Below, one piece after another: positions 1 through 6,716 of a DNA stretch of 8,782 nucleotides (positions within the stretch are counted from its first letter, which is position 1; every line of letters begins with the position of its first letter). Both the position numbers and the translations under genes were made by a program. The notes beneath the pieces were generated by a model that was given only the letters and a program-made list of their open reading frames with translations, had not been told where the DNA came from and ran no database searches. The stretch is from Thermoguttaceae bacterium (GTDB taxonomy: Bacteria > Planctomycetota > Planctomycetia > Pirellulales > Thermoguttaceae), in contig JAFYVO010000429.1 in the NCBI GenBank assembly GCA_017549085.1, forward strand, positions 1 to 8,782, read 5' to 3'.

Positions 1-106
1 CAAGGGGTCCTGTTTTAAGTCTCTTTTTATAAATTGACGTCATGTTGTCGTAGAATTCTTTATAGTTTTTTGGCTTTCCCAAATCAGCCATTTCTTGTGG
101 GTTCAT
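1..106 (-). CDS. Partial low-GC open reading frame running off the left edge (unknown protein)
   Basis: Reading leftward from an ATG at 104-106, 35 codons stay open to the window edge. The product begins MNPQEMADLGKPKNYKEF and is hydrophilic and rich in Lys, Tyr and Asn. I do not recognise it. Codons such as AGA, ACA, CCA, ATT and AAA are common here and rare in the other genes, and the stretch has 34% GC. No convincing Shine-Dalgarno precedes the ATG; there is only a GAAAG. The same frame remains open upstream through the repeat region, so the true start could be earlier, but upstream codons have the high-GC composition of the rest of the window, which favours the ATG at 106. It could be the start of an acquired or mobile-element gene, or chance. 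The gene call is moderate; no function is claimed. Confidence 0.4.
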   Translation of the reverse strand, partial: MNPQEMADLGKPKNYKEFYDNMTSIYKKRLKTGPL

Positions 107-240
107 ACTTTCAATATACAGGGGCCGCGATTCGGCGAAAACGGCGCGGAAGAAAACTTCGAGACGTCCAATCCATCGGAACCTCGTTTCGTCGAGAAAA
201 AGAAGAGGAAATAAGGAAATAACGACGCCAAGCGCCGCAA

Positions 241-447
241 AACTTGCGCAAACCGCCGAATTTAACGTTCGTCCCCGGTTCGCGAAACGGGCTTTTAACG
301 CTTGTCGCTCGGTTCGCGAAGCGGGGATTAACGTTCGTCGCCCGGTTCGCCGGTCTCCGACGCGTCCGCTTGTCGCCCGCGCCGCGGAACGGCGTTTTGA
401 CGTTGGACGACCGAGCGCGGAACGGCGTTTTAACGTTGGGCGCCCGG
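241..447. repeat. Degenerate tandem repeat, six units of 33-35 nt
   Basis: Six imperfect units follow one another. Anchoring on the core AACG, units fall at 264, 297, 330, about 365 (degenerate), 399 and 432, giving steps of 33, 33, 35, 34 and 33. Each unit combines a core like TTTTAACGTT, then TCGTCGCCCGG or a variant, then a GC-rich part such as TTCGCGAA or CCGCGGAACGGCG. Several GC-rich parts are near-palindromes, for example CCCGGTTCGCGAAACGGG. The last unit overlaps the 3' end of the cyclase gene, whose TAA stop (430-432) lies inside the TTTTAACG core. The gene-free stretch 107-429 holds these repeats; in 107-240 I see only non-repetitive sequence with no gene. Function is unknown: minisatellite, protein-binding array or structured 3' end are all possible. 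Confidence 0.75.
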
Positions 448-1458
448 GGCCGCGACGGAACGCAACCGCGTCGCGACCCGCGCCGGACAGCCGTCGCTCC
501 GTTCGATCAAGAGCGGAAAAACGACCGTTTCGAACGTCTTCGCCGCGTCAAAATCGACGCGCTCCCCCGGTTCGCTCGGCGGCGCGAACGCGGGGAGCCG
601 CTCCAACGAAACGAGCCCCTCCAAGAGCAAAATCGGCGGACGACGCCCGAGCAAAATCCGATGACACTCCGCGTCGGCGCAAAATTCCGCGTCGGCGAGC
701 GGCGCGCCCGGCTCCGCGTCGGCGTCGGCGGCAACAGCCCCGTCCGTTCCGTTTTCCTCCGAAAACTTCGTTTCAAGCGAAGAAGACGGCGGCTCCGTCG
801 GGAACGCGTCCGGCAAAAATTCCGGGTCGAACGAACGCAACCGGTCGGCGGCGGAAGCGGCCGACGTCGGCGACGAAACGTCCGCGACGTTCAAACCGTC
901 GGTCGGAAACGCGACCAACGACGGCGTTTCGAGCCCAAGAATCCGCAATTTCGGGAAATCGGCCAGCCAGTCGGCGGTCTCCGGCGTCAGCGACGGAAAC
1001 GCGTTGTAAAAGTCGGCGCGCCCGAACCGCTCCGCCCAACCGACGCGCAAAAAAACGAACGGAACCGCGTCGAAAATCGGTTCGAACGGCTCCAAATCGG
1101 ACGGTTCGATCAAAACGGGACGCCCGACGCGCCGCGGCGCCGCGAAACGCTCCGAGCCGACGCCGACCGTCGAGCGCAAGTCGAGAACCGCCGCGTCGCC
1201 GACGAAAAAATCGACCGAAAAAGAGTCGAGCGTCTCGCCGTCGACAAAGTAATGGAACGGCGCGTCCAAATGCGTTCCGGTATGCGAGCCGAACGCCCAA
1301 CGCGTTCCGCGAAAACCGTCCGTCGTATGCTCGGCGAACGGGCGCGCTTGGAACAACGGGTCGCCGGGATAAACCGGAATCCCTTCGCAAAGCGGGCGCG
1401 TCAAATCGATCCAACGGCTCGACGTTCGCTCCGACGTCCTCTCTTCCGCTTTCTCCAT
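430..1458 (-). CDS. Cyclase-family / kynurenine-formamidase-like metal-dependent hydrolase
   Basis: The 342-residue product matches the cyclase family that includes bacterial kynurenine formamidase (KynB), a cytosolic metal-dependent amide or ester hydrolase. It opens with WIDLTRPLCEGIPVYPGDP (16-34), then the signature SHTGTHLDAPFH (58-69), where H59, H63 and D65 correspond to the known metal ligands. PSLTPETADWL (155-165) and LGLETPSL (174-181) follow. The C-terminal element has H266 and E280, plausible counterparts of the remaining ligands, in HRILLGRRPPILLLEGL. Between about 197 and 263 lies a Ser/Ala/Asp/Glu-rich low-complexity insert that accounts for most of the excess over the usual 200-260 residues. 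The start at 1458 is an ATG with a weak GAGG about 9 nt upstream. It lies 108 nt after the LutA-like gene. The substrate cannot be inferred: no kynurenine pathway gene is nearby. The family call is firm; kynurenine formamidase activity is not established. Confidence 0.85.
   Translation of the reverse strand: MEKAEERTSERTSSRWIDLTRPLCEGIPVYPGDPLFQARPFAEHTTDGFRGTRWAFGSHTGTHLDAPFHYFVDGETLDSFSVDFFVGDAAVLDLRSTVGVGSERFAAPRRVGRPVLIEPSDLEPFEPIFDAVPFVFLRVGWAERFGRADFYNAFPSLTPETADWLADFPKLRILGLETPSLVAFPTDGLNVADVSSPTSAASAADRLRSFDPEFLPDAFPTEPPSSSLETKFSEENGTDGAVAADADAEPGAPLADAEFCADAECHRILLGRRPPILLLEGLVSLERLPAFAPPSEPGERVDFDAAKTFETVVFPLLIERSDGCPARVATRLRSVAAPGAQR
668..724 (-). repeat. Three copies of a 12-bp in-frame repeat in the cyclase insert
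   Basis: TCCGCGTCGGCG occurs at 668-679, 686-697 and 713-724 on the plus strand. On the coding strand it reads CGCCGACGCGGA and encodes Ala-Asp-Ala-Glu each time, giving three ADAE motifs in the acidic insert of the cyclase-family protein. All copies are in frame. The pattern suggests growth of the insert by local duplication. Confidence 0.8.
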
Positions 1459-1499
1459 TTTGCCGCGCCTCGTCGTTTCGCTAATCTTCCCGTCTCGCT

Positions 1500-1543
1500 C
1501 AACTTACCCAAACATCCCAACTTGCCGACTTTCCACCGACTTT
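1500..1543. repeat. Cluster of short CRACTT direct repeats between the LutA-like and cyclase genes
   Basis: In the 108-nt gap, CAACTT occurs at 1500 and 1518 and CGACTTT at 1526 and 1537, all in the same orientation, with steps of 18, 8 and 11 nt. They sit upstream of the cyclase start. They could be binding sites for a regulator or a chance cluster; I see no clear promoter hexamers here. Low confidence as a functional site. Confidence 0.25.
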
Positions 1544-1566
1544 GCCTCGTCGCGGTTAAACGCTCC

Positions 1567-2340
1567 TTAGTCGACGAGAAGCTCGGCAAGATAGCGAATT
1601 TGGAGCGACTTCAACTCGGGGTCGCGACGCATCATTCCGCCAAAGTGCATCGCGCAACTCAAGTCGGTCGTCGCAATGCAACGAACGCCTTCGCGGTAAA
1701 CTTTGCGGATATTTTCGATTTTCTTGTTTCCCATCGCCAACGACGTGCCGGGCATCTTGACGCTGAACGTCCCGCCGAACCCGCAACACTCCTCGACGTT
1801 CGGAATCGCGACGTACTCCAAGTCGCGAACGTTGTCGATCAGCGTTTGCGCGGCGCGAGCGATCCCAAGTTCGCGGCGACCGTGACACCCGATATGCATC
1901 GCGACTTTTTGCGGGAAACGCGCGCCAAAGTCGGTCTTTTTCAGAACGTCGACGAGAAATTCCGACAACTCGAAAACGCGCGCGCCGACCGCGACCGCCG
2001 GGGAAGCGGGGTCGGCTTCCTTAAAGAAGACGCGGCACATCGCGGCGCAGGCGGACGACGGCGTTACGATCCAGCGATATTTTTCGAAAACGCGCCCGAA
2101 TTGCGCCATCACCTTGCGAGCGTCGTCCCAATAACCGGAGTTGAACGCCGCTTGTCCGCAACACGTTTGGTCTTCCGGGTAAACGATCGGAATATTCAAC
2201 TTCTCCAAGATTTTGACGGTCGCGACGCCCGCTTCCGGAAAAAATTGGTCGACGAAACAAGGAATGAAGAGCGCGACCTCTTCGCCCTTATATTCCGGAT
2301 AATCCCAAGTCGGGACGGCGCGTTCGAGCGCTTCGATCAT
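1567..2340 (-). CDS. lutA: LutA/YkgE-like (Fe-S)-binding protein with two cysteine-rich CCG domains
   Basis: The 257-residue product matches LutA/YkgE, the cysteine-rich Fe-S subunit that works with LutB and LutC in L-lactate oxidation; the fold is shared with glycolate oxidase GlcF and heterodisulfide reductase HdrB. Two CCG modules are complete. The first has IPCFVDQFFPEAG (C28), TCCGQ (C60-C61) and SSACAAMC (C98, C102). The second has HIGCHGRREL (C152), EECCGFGGTFS (C185-C186) and TDLSCAMHFGGMM (C229). There is no transmembrane segment, so it is cytosolic. The protein is about 20 residues longer than B. subtilis LutA at the N-terminus (MIEALERAVP...). The ATG at 2340 is supported by AAGGAG 7 nt upstream. 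Neither lutB nor lutC lies in the window: purD is 118 nt upstream and the cyclase gene downstream. The family is certain. The lactate role is inferred and could differ, because such proteins serve several oxidoreductases. Confidence 0.88.
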   Translation of the reverse strand: MIEALERAVPTWDYPEYKGEEVALFIPCFVDQFFPEAGVATVKILEKLNIPIVYPEDQTCCGQAAFNSGYWDDARKVMAQFGRVFEKYRWIVTPSSACAAMCRVFFKEADPASPAVAVGARVFELSEFLVDVLKKTDFGARFPQKVAMHIGCHGRRELGIARAAQTLIDNVRDLEYVAIPNVEECCGFGGTFSVKMPGTSLAMGNKKIENIRKVYREGVRCIATTDLSCAMHFGGMMRRDPELKSLQIRYLAELLVD

Positions 2341-2413
2341 CTTTCTTCTCCTTGCTTTCTCGATTTATTTCACCCAATCTCTCCATTCAGCCGTCGACGC
2401 GTTTCCGCTTCGC

Positions 2414-2438
2414 CGCCGACGCGCTTAAAACGTCGGCG
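2414..2438 (-). other. Inverted repeat (hairpin) in the purD to LutA-like gene gap
   Basis: CGCCGACG (2414-2421) and CGTCGGCG (2431-2438) form a perfect 8-bp stem around a 9-nt loop, 20 nt after the purD stop. On the minus-strand transcript no U-run follows, so it is not a convincing intrinsic terminator. It could stabilise or process the mRNA 3' end of purD, or pause polymerase. Low confidence in a function. Confidence 0.35.
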
Positions 2439-2458
2439 ACGAAAGATGGAAAGACGCG

Positions 2459-3757
2459 TTATTTGCCCGTCGTCGCGGCGATCTCTTTGTCGGCGACGTC
2501 GGTTCGATACCAGGAGCCTTGCCAAGAGATTTTCGAAACGGCTTCGTACGCCTTGCGTTTCGCTTCGGCGACGGTGTCGCCCAACGCGACGACGTCGAGA
2601 ACGCGCCCGCCGTTCGTCAAAACTTCGCCGTTTTCGCCAAGTTTCGTCCCGGCGTGGAAGACTTTGACGTCCGGAAGTTTCGCGGCTTCTTCAAGGCCGG
2701 AAATCTTATGCCCCTTGACGTAAGAGCCCGGGTAACCTTCGCTCGCCATCACGACGCAAACGGCGGCGCGCGTTTCCCATTCGAGCGGTTCGAGGGTCGC
2801 CAAGCGTTCGTCGATCGCCGCGGAGAGGACGTCGACCAAGTCGGTTTTCAAGCGGAACATCAGCGGTTGGCATTCCGGGTCGCCGAAACGAGCGTTGTAT
2901 TCGAGGACGCGCGGGCCCTGCGGCGTCATCATCAACCCGGCGTAGAGAACACCCTTAAACGGCGTGTCCATACGGTTTAAGGTGAAGACGGTCGGAACGA
3001 GAACCTTTTCTTCGATCCAGTGGAGTTTACGGTCGTCGACGAGCGACGCGGGGCAGTAGGCGCCCATCCCGCCGGTGTTCGGGCCTTTGTCGCCGTCGTA
3101 AGCGGCTTTATGGTCTTGCGCCGGTTGAAGCGTAACGATCGTACGCCCGTCGGTGATCGCCAAGACGCTCGCTTCTTGGCCGGTTAAGCGTTCTTCGATC
3201 AGGAAACGCGCGCCGGCGTCGCCGAATTCGCGGTCTTCGGCAATACGCTTGACCGCTTCGACGGCTTCGTCTTTATTGTCGCAAACGACGACGCCCTTCC
3301 CCGCGGCCAAGCCGTCCGCCTTAACGACGAATTGCGATTCGCGACCGGAGTAAATGAAGTTCATCGCGTCGCGGACGTTGTCGAACGTTTGACTGCGCGC
3401 CGTCGGAACGAGCGCTTTGTTCAAGACTTCTTTGCAGAAGACTTTGCTTCCTTCGAGGCGCGCCGCTTTTTTGTTCGGGCCGAACGCCTTCAAGCCTTCC
3501 GCTTCGAACGCGTCGACCAACCCGGCCGAAAGGGGCGCTTCCGGCCCGACGACCGTAAAGGCGACCTTCTTTTCCTTCGCGAACGCGATCAACGCCGGGA
3601 AATCTTTTTCGCCGATCGCGACGTTTTCCGTCTTCGCTTCCCGAGCCGTTCCGGCGTTCCCCGGCGCGACGTAAACTTTGCTAACTTTCGGGCTCTGCGC
3701 TAATTTCCAAGCCAACGCGTGTTCGCGTCCGCCGCTACCGACGACCAAAACTTCCAT
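2459..3757 (-). CDS. purD: Phosphoribosylamine--glycine ligase (GAR synthetase)
   Basis: PurD catalyses the second step of de novo purine synthesis in the cytosol: ATP-dependent ligation of glycine to 5-phosphoribosylamine, giving GAR. The 432 residues equal the usual length (E. coli PurD has 429). Visible in order are the N-domain MEVLVVGSGGREHALAWKL (1-19) and GPEAPL (71-76), the ATP-grasp entry FGPNKKAARLEGSK (92-105), KADGLAAGKGV (146-156), the loop QDHKAAYDGDKGPNTGGMG (214-232), the metal-binding EYNARFGDPE (286-295), and the C-domain FHAGT (367-371) and TNGGRVL (381-387). A start 19 codons upstream is possible in frame, but the ATG at 3757 fits the family N-terminus exactly and has AAGGA 7 nt upstream. 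A promoter lies about 115 nt upstream. It stands alone, without other pur genes, which is common. All key motifs are intact. Confidence 0.97.
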   Translation of the reverse strand: MEVLVVGSGGREHALAWKLAQSPKVSKVYVAPGNAGTAREAKTENVAIGEKDFPALIAFAKEKKVAFTVVGPEAPLSAGLVDAFEAEGLKAFGPNKKAARLEGSKVFCKEVLNKALVPTARSQTFDNVRDAMNFIYSGRESQFVVKADGLAAGKGVVVCDNKDEAVEAVKRIAEDREFGDAGARFLIEERLTGQEASVLAITDGRTIVTLQPAQDHKAAYDGDKGPNTGGMGAYCPASLVDDRKLHWIEEKVLVPTVFTLNRMDTPFKGVLYAGLMMTPQGPRVLEYNARFGDPECQPLMFRLKTDLVDVLSAAIDERLATLEPLEWETRAAVCVVMASEGYPGSYVKGHKISGLEEAAKLPDVKVFHAGTKLGENGEVLTNGGRVLDVVALGDTVAEAKRKAYEAVSKISWQGSWYRTDVADKEIAATTGK

Positions 3758-3869
3758 TCTTGTTTCCTTAATCAATAAAAATCGTTGCCCTAGCGACGCG
3801 CTTTTACGTTTCAACGTTTTGCTGACCGCGAATCGGCTTTTTGCGCCTTGCCGCGCGTCTTACGGGTCA

Positions 3870-3898
3870 ATTATAATCGTTTTTCGCTCGTTTGAAAA
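3870..3898 (-). promoter_or_regulatory. Sigma70-type promoter for purD
   Basis: On the minus strand a perfect -10 TATAAT (3870-3875) is preceded, after 17 nt, by TTTTCA (3893-3898), which matches four of six -35 consensus bases. Transcription would start near 3863 and give a leader of about 105 nt before the purD ATG. The local AT-richness supports it. No purine operator or riboswitch structure was recognised in the leader. Confidence 0.55.
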
Positions 3899-3962
3899 CG
3901 GGCCGCGACCGAAAAAAACTCGTTTTGGTCCCTTTTTCTTCCGTCTTTTCGTTCAGGACGCG

Positions 3963-4889
3963 TCAACGAACGCCCAAGAGCGCCGAAATCTCCGGCCAAA
4001 ACGACCAAAGAATCGTAAACGGCCCGAACACAAAGAGCCAATAAGCAAAATAATGCAACTTTCCGGCCTTGAGCCAACGCATCAGGTAGATCAACGCGAC
4101 TAACCCGACGCCGAAACTAACCGCCGCGCCCAACAAATAAAGCGCCAACCGCGGATCGTTTTGCAGATCGAGCGATTTGCCCGCTTCTTTGTAATCGCCG
4201 ATCATATCGACGATTTCGAGGAGCGCGCCCCCGGCGATCACCGGAATCGACAACAGGAAGGAATAGGTCGCCGCCGTTTCTCGCGAAAGTCCGCGCAACA
4301 CGCCGCCGGCGATCGTCGAACCGCTCCGCGAAATCCCCGGAAGAACCGCGCACCCTTGAACGAAACCGATAAAAAGCGCGTCGAGCCAAGAGGTTTGCGC
4401 GAGCGTTTTGCCGTCGGTGAACGCGTTCGTCTCCCCGTCTTCCTCCGCTTGCAAACGTTCGGCTTTTTCGAGATATTCTTCCTGCGCCGTCTTTTTCTTC
4501 CCGCGAACCAACGTCAAGAGGAGAATCCCGGTAACGATAAAGCAAAAACCTGCGACTTTCGGGCTGTCCAAAAGCGGGTCGGCGAACTTTTTCATCGCCA
4601 AACCGATCGCGACCGTCGGAATTGTCCCGACGACGATCAGCCCCAGCGTGCGCGGCGTTTTACAAAACGCTTCGTAAATCGAGCGCCAAAAATAAATCAA
4701 CACCGCGCCCAACGTTCCGGCGTGCAGCAAAATGTTCAGCGTAAACATTTTCTCTTCGTCGAAAATCGCCGAATCGCGGAAAAGCATATTCCCTAACACC
4801 GTCAGGTGTCCGGAAGAACTGATCGGAAGAAATTCGCCGATCCCCTGCACGACCGCCAAAAACAGAATTTTAATCGCGTCCCAATCCAT
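3963..4889 (-). CDS. uppP: Undecaprenyl-diphosphatase (UppP/BacA)
   Basis: This integral membrane enzyme removes one phosphate from undecaprenyl diphosphate to recycle the lipid carrier for peptidoglycan and other envelope polymers; overproduction gives bacitracin resistance in known cases. Motif 1 is QGIGEFLPISSSGH (15-28), with E19 and H28 in the catalytic region. Motif 2 is LPGISRSGST (183-192), with R188. Hydrophobic segments cover roughly 51-68, 82-98, 112-128, 169-185, 208-226, 249-269 and 279-297. At 308 residues it is longer than E. coli BacA (273). The excess is a charged loop at about 130-165 (RGKKKTAQEEYLEKAERLQA and onward). The ATG at 4889 has a purine-rich AGGGGGA about 7 nt upstream. 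It follows the coiled-coil gene by 252 nt with a terminator between, so it probably has its own promoter, which I could not pin down. Confidence 0.96.
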   Translation of the reverse strand: MDWDAIKILFLAVVQGIGEFLPISSSGHLTVLGNMLFRDSAIFDEEKMFTLNILLHAGTLGAVLIYFWRSIYEAFCKTPRTLGLIVVGTIPTVAIGLAMKKFADPLLDSPKVAGFCFIVTGILLLTLVRGKKKTAQEEYLEKAERLQAEEDGETNAFTDGKTLAQTSWLDALFIGFVQGCAVLPGISRSGSTIAGGVLRGLSRETAATYSFLLSIPVIAGGALLEIVDMIGDYKEAGKSLDLQNDPRLALYLLGAAVSFGVGLVALIYLMRWLKAGKLHYFAYWLFVFGPFTILWSFWPEISALLGVR

Positions 4890-5067
4890 ACGCTCTTCCC
4901 CCTTCTCAAGGTCGTTTCGTTTAACAGTTGGAGCCTGAAATCGCTTTTCTCTTCAAACGCTCGCCGCTCGACGACTCTAATGAATCGTCCAGCCGCGCCC
5001 CTCAACTTGCGCCATTTTTCAACTTTTCTCGCCGCCGTCCGCGTTCGGAACGCTCGGTCGACCGCGC

Positions 5068-5104
5068 AAAAAACCCGTTTCCGTCAAAGAAACGGAAACG
5101 GGTT
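5068..5104 (-). terminator. Intrinsic terminator of the coiled-coil protein gene
   Basis: A perfect 13-bp inverted repeat, AACCCGTTTCCGT (5072-5084) and ACGGAAACGGGTT (5092-5104), flanks a 7-nt loop. Read on the minus strand it ends in a run of six T, the first two belonging to the stem, 37 nt after the stop codon at 5142. On the plus strand no T-run follows, so it acts for the minus strand. Confidence 0.9.
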
Positions 5105-5141
5105 CTCAATTACTGCCGACGCGGAGCGTCAACGGCGCGAA

Positions 5142-6716
5142 TCAGTTGCTTTTCGGCGCGCGTTGGCGGAAGAAGTAGTCGGACGTTTTCCCTTCCGAAA
5201 CCGGAGCGGCTTCGGCGCCCGGGACGTACGTCGGCGCGACAATGCCCGGGGAGCGCGGCGCCGGTTCGTCGGTTCCGGTGTAAATCGGCGCGACCGGAGT
5301 ATCGGAAACCGTCGTCGCGGGGACGCCGTTTTCAAGCGTCGTAACGCCGCCGCTTTCCTTGAACCGAGTAACTTGCGCCGCTTTCTTGTAACCGACGCGG
5401 ACGAGGAAGTCGCTCAGCGTCATCGTGCGGACGCCGTTCTTCTTCGCCGAATCAAGGAAACCTTCGCGCGTTTGCAGGATTTGATCTTTCGTCGCTTGGT
5501 CAAGCGAAGCGTCTTTCTTCAAGACGTCGACGATTTCCTCTTCCGAAACGACGAGGCGATAGACGCCGGAGTCGATCGCGCCGACTTCTTTGCCGTCCGC
5601 GTCGAGGTACGCCGCGACTTCGCCGCCGGCCAGTTGAATCAAGCCGATGATTTCGTCGAGGTCGGAACGGTCGTCGCCGTTAATGTCGAGATTGTAGTCG
5701 AGCGCGTAACGAACCGCTTCGCCCGGACGCCAAAGGGGCGTGTAAACGAGGTCGCCGGCCATAATCGGGGACGACATTTCGTCTTCGAGGATGCGCGCTT
5801 CGCATTCGTGCGGGCCGATGGCGGCGACGACTTGGACGCTCCCCTTCGCCTTCGCGCCGCCGACGTCGATCGCGTCGGACGGGAAGACGTTGAAGGTCGT
5901 CAACGGACGAATACCGTCGTCGGTCCCGACGTTCAAACGAACGACTTTATTCGCTTGGTCGGCGTAAACGACTTGCGCGTCGGCGCGTTCGAATTCGGCG
6001 TTCGAGAGTTGGTCGATGCGTTCCGCGAGGTCGGCGTTGATTTCGGCGAACTTCGTCGCGGTTTCTTTGTAGTCGGCCGTTTCTTGTTTCGCGGTCGCGA
6101 TCGCGTCTTTCGCTTGCGATTTAACCGCGTCGACTTCTTGCGTTTGCTTGTTGAAGCTGGCGGTCAATTCGGCGTAGCTGGCGCGCGCGGCGTCGAGGTC
6201 TTTTTTATGTCCGGCTTGGAGTTGGGCGACCGTGTCGTCGAACGCTTTCTTTTGCGCGGCCGATTTTTCGACTTCGGCGTTCATCGCGGCTTCGGCGGCG
6301 GCGACGGCGTTTTGCGCGACGACGAGTTCGCCGTTCTTTTGTTTGAGGTTCGCGGCGAGGCGAGCGAGAGCGTCTTCGTAAGTCGTCGCGACGACCGCGG
6401 CTTTACCCGATTCTTGGAACGCGCCGGCGTTGACGTCCAACGCTTTGACGCGTTCGGTCATTTTGTCGGCGAGCGCGGCGAGGTCGGCGTGTCCGTCGCC
6501 CAAACCGGCGACGCCGGCGACGTCTTTCACCTTTTTGAAACCGGCGGCCCAACTCGAGTTGTCGCTCGTCGCGCTCTTAAGTTGGTCTTGAACTTGCGCC
6601 AGTTCTTGCTTAGTCTCCGACAACCCTTTAAAACCGAAATAGGTCGTTACGCCCAGTATCAACGCCAAGACGATGAATACGATGAGGGTGATGACGACGC
6701 CCTGCTGATTTCGCAT
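5142..6716 (-). CDS. Membrane-anchored coiled-coil protein with C-terminal EF-hand-like and BRCT-like regions (unknown function)
   Basis: I do not recognise a named family. The 524 residues start with MRNQQG, then one transmembrane helix (7-27, VVITLIVFIVLALILGV) with no signal-peptidase site, so the protein is probably anchored with its bulk outside the cytoplasm. A long Ala/Lys/Glu/Gln-rich helical region (about 31-245) is predicted coiled coil. A beta-rich domain follows (about 246-330) with NKVVRLNVGTDDGIRPLTTF, KGSVQVVAAIGPHECEARIL and AGDLVYTPLW. Then comes DLDINGDDRSDLDE-type sequence with an EF-hand-like loop (D344, N346, D348, R350, D352, E355), a GGEV...YRLVV...LVRVGY region (364-443) that looks BRCT-like, and a Pro/Thr-rich tail (465-510). 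The layout of anchor, coiled coil and beta domain recalls MreC-type scaffolds, by analogy only. The ATG at 6716 has AAAGG 8 nt upstream. It has its own promoter and terminator, so it is a monocistronic unit. Confidence 0.88.
   Translation of the reverse strand: MRNQQGVVITLIVFIVLALILGVTTYFGFKGLSETKQELAQVQDQLKSATSDNSSWAAGFKKVKDVAGVAGLGDGHADLAALADKMTERVKALDVNAGAFQESGKAAVVATTYEDALARLAANLKQKNGELVVAQNAVAAAEAAMNAEVEKSAAQKKAFDDTVAQLQAGHKKDLDAARASYAELTASFNKQTQEVDAVKSQAKDAIATAKQETADYKETATKFAEINADLAERIDQLSNAEFERADAQVVYADQANKVVRLNVGTDDGIRPLTTFNVFPSDAIDVGGAKAKGSVQVVAAIGPHECEARILEDEMSSPIMAGDLVYTPLWRPGEAVRYALDYNLDINGDDRSDLDEIIGLIQLAGGEVAAYLDADGKEVGAIDSGVYRLVVSEEEIVDVLKKDASLDQATKDQILQTREGFLDSAKKNGVRTMTLSDFLVRVGYKKAAQVTRFKESGGVTTLENGVPATTVSDTPVAPIYTGTDEPAPRSPGIVAPTYVPGAEAAPVSEGKTSDYFFRQRAPKSN

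Noticed and set aside
34..222. A plus-strand frame of 62 codons starting at TTG across the GC break
   Set aside because: It has no ribosome binding site, a basic low-complexity second half and overlap with the more gene-like minus-strand frame at 1-106.
241..447. CRISPR array
   Set aside because: The whole unit repeats with drift; there are no conserved repeats alternating with unrelated spacers, and no cas gene.
244..2667. A plus-strand open frame of 807 codons antisense to the cyclase, the LutA-like gene and the end of purD
   Set aside because: Its product is extremely Arg-rich with no recognisable domain, and it lies opposite genes with clear family motifs. Such long shadows arise because the real genes rarely use codons that give stops on the opposite strand.
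3900..3962. Terminator after uppP around the T-run on the minus strand
   Set aside because: A T-run is present, but the possible stems are short, AT-only or mismatched, with the T-run inside the hairpin.
4977..5005. Promoter for uppP (TTGAGG, 17 nt, CATTAG on the minus strand)
   Set aside because: The -10 matches only three of six consensus bases; too weak to annotate.
5041..5053. Palindrome GCGTTCGGAACGC as an operator
   Set aside because: The same core CGTTCGGAACG also occurs inside coding sequence near 8719, and the motif is likely by chance in sequence this rich in TTCG and GAACG.
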